Source: Alphaproteobacteria bacterium (GTDB lineage Bacteria > Pseudomonadota > Alphaproteobacteria > Rhodobacterales > Rhodobacteraceae). Taken from it: a DNA stretch of 7,033 nt. The stretch covers positions 1 to 7,033 of the forward strand of contig JAUHZL010000157.1 in the NCBI GenBank assembly GCA_030425945.1. Reading direction: 5' to 3'. Position 1 is the stretch's first letter, and each line of letters opens with the position of its first letter. Shown here in pieces: positions 7,001 to 7,033 of this stretch. The position numbers and the translations under genes were made by a program. The notes beneath the pieces are model-generated. The model worked only from the letters and a program-made list of their open reading frames with translations. It was not told where the DNA came from and did no database searches.

Positions 7001-7033
7001 CCGCATCTACGGCCCGGTGCGGACCCTGCCCAC
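4023..7033 (+). CDS. pyc: Pyruvate carboxylase (biotin-dependent), 3' end cut by window
   Basis: Catalyses ATP- and bicarbonate-dependent carboxylation of pyruvate to oxaloacetate, the anaplerotic feed of the TCA cycle. The frame is open without stop or frameshift for 1003 codons to the window edge. Residues 1 to ~455 are biotin carboxylase: K119 (GDK), K161, ATP-grasp loop GGGGRGMR (165-172), H211 (HVEVQ), K240 (RRNQK), and E292/N294/R296 (EVNPRVQVEH). A Pro/Ala-rich linker with the allosteric region follows (~475-530). The carboxyltransferase domain begins near 534: TDTTMRDGHQ with metal ligand D543, carboxylated lysine K712 (VLGLKDMAG), metal ligands H741 and H743 (HFHTHDT), and T876 (KVTPSSK), the threonine that shuttles the proton between biotin and pyruvate. 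Single-chain length is ~1145 residues, so about 140 are missing, including the biotin-carrier domain with its AMKM lysine. The order BC-CT and the RDGHQ variant resemble Rhizobium etli PYC, a homotetramer activated by acetyl-CoA. The preceding codirectional oxidase may supply pyruvate. Confidence 0.97.
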   Translation, partial: MTEFKKILIANRGEIAIRVMRAANELGKRTVAVYAEEDKLSLHRFKADEAYKIGEGLGPVAAYLSIEEIIRVARLSGADAIHPGYGLLSENPAFVDACDAAGITFIGPKAATMRALGDKASARRVAIEAGVPVIPATEVLGEDMDAIRAEAAAIGYPLMLKASWGGGGRGMRPILSEDELETRIREGRREAEAAFGNGEGYLEKMIQRARHVEVQILGDQHGRIYHLWERDCSVQRRNQKVVERAPAPYLSSAQREQLCELGRKICAHVNYECAGTVEFLMDMDSGEFYFIEVNPRVQVEHTVTEEVTGIDIVQAQIKIAEGKSLTEATGVASQYDVTLHGHAIQCRVTTEDPLNNFIPDYGRITAYRGATGMGIRLDGGTAYSGAVITRYYDSLLEKVTAWAPTPDAAIARMDRALREFRIRGVSTNIDFVINLLRHPTFLSNQYTTKFIDTTPDLFQFRKRRDRATKILTYIADISVNGHPETAGRPRPPADLKDPKPPALRAATPAPGTRQILEEKGPKALADWMKAEKRVLITDTTMRDGHQSLLATRMRSIDMIRVAPAYAANLPQLFSVECWGGATFDVAYRFLQECPWQRLRDLRAAMPNLLTQMLLRASNGVGYTNYPDNVVQSFVKTAAETGVDVFRVFDSLNWVENMRVAMDAVQESGKVCEGTICYTGDILNPDRAKYDLKYYVAMARELEAAGAHVLGLKDMAGLLKPAAARILIKALKEEVDLPIHFHTHDTAGVACATILAAAEAGVDAVDCAMDALSGNTSQATLGSVVEALRHTERDTGLDIGAIREISNYWEGARAHYLAFESGLQAPASEVYLHEMPGGQFTNLKAQARSLGLEERWHEVAQAYADVNQMFGDIVKVTPSSKVVGDMALMMVSQGLSRAQVEDPKTDVAFPESVVDMLKGNLGQPPGGWPAGILKKVLKDEKPLSERPGKRLPPIDLEKTRAEVSEMLEGKTVDDEDLNGYLMYPKVFLDYMGRHRIYGPVRTLP

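Noticed and set aside
3807..7001. About 1064-codon minus-strand open frame opposite pyc and the oxidase end
   Set aside because: It has no recognisable motifs and a low-complexity His/Arg/Gly/Ala composition, and the + strand carries a complete set of pyruvate carboxylase motifs. It is a GC3 shadow.
4023..7033. Search for CRISPR arrays, insertion sequences, attachment sites or tRNA genes in this part and the rest of the window
   Set aside because: No direct-repeat arrays, transposase motifs, terminal inverted repeats or tRNA folds were seen; composition is uniform across the window, with no sign of recent transfer.

Overview
The window is high-GC DNA (about two-thirds G+C by eye) that looks like an alphaproteobacterium, most probably of the Rhodobacteraceae/Rhodobacterales. 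Three independent signs point there. There is a tandem-hairpin RNA with CUCCUCC loops of the CcsR/'cuckoo' type known from Rhodobacterales. There is a perfect GTTC-N7-GTTC SOS box of the alphaproteobacterial LexA type. The pyruvate carboxylase resembles rhizobial/rhodobacterial enzymes, as in its RDGHQ metal-site motif.

Layout. Positions 18-99 (+) hold a small RNA made of two hairpins with different stems but identical 12-nt loops; the second hairpin ends in a T-tract and is a Rho-independent terminator. Positions 100-306 are a non-coding gap between this RNA and a convergent gene. Positions 307-2670 (-) encode a complete UvrD/PcrA-type superfamily 1A DNA helicase. The divergent intergenic region 2671-2796 carries the LexA box (2713-2727). 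It also carries a 6-bp GC hairpin (2769-2794) whose loop repeats nine bases of the sRNA loop and ends two bases before the next start codon. Positions 2797-3936 (+) encode an FMN-dependent alpha-hydroxy acid oxidase/dehydrogenase (LldD/glycolate oxidase family). After an 86-bp gap, 4023 to the window end (+) encodes pyruvate carboxylase, cut by the window edge after 1003 codons, so the biotin-carrier domain is missing.

How the parts fit. The helicase acts in DNA repair and its SOS box predicts LexA/RecA control. The hydroxy-acid oxidase makes a 2-oxo acid (pyruvate if the substrate is L-lactate), and pyruvate carboxylase turns pyruvate into oxaloacetate, so the two codirectional genes could form a short lactate-to-TCA-cycle route. 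The sRNA is a stress-type regulator whose loops mimic the 16S rRNA anti-Shine-Dalgarno sequence. The most novel signal is the sRNA-like hairpin placed directly at the start codon of the oxidase gene. Long open frames antisense to uvrD and pyc are codon-bias shadows and are not annotated.
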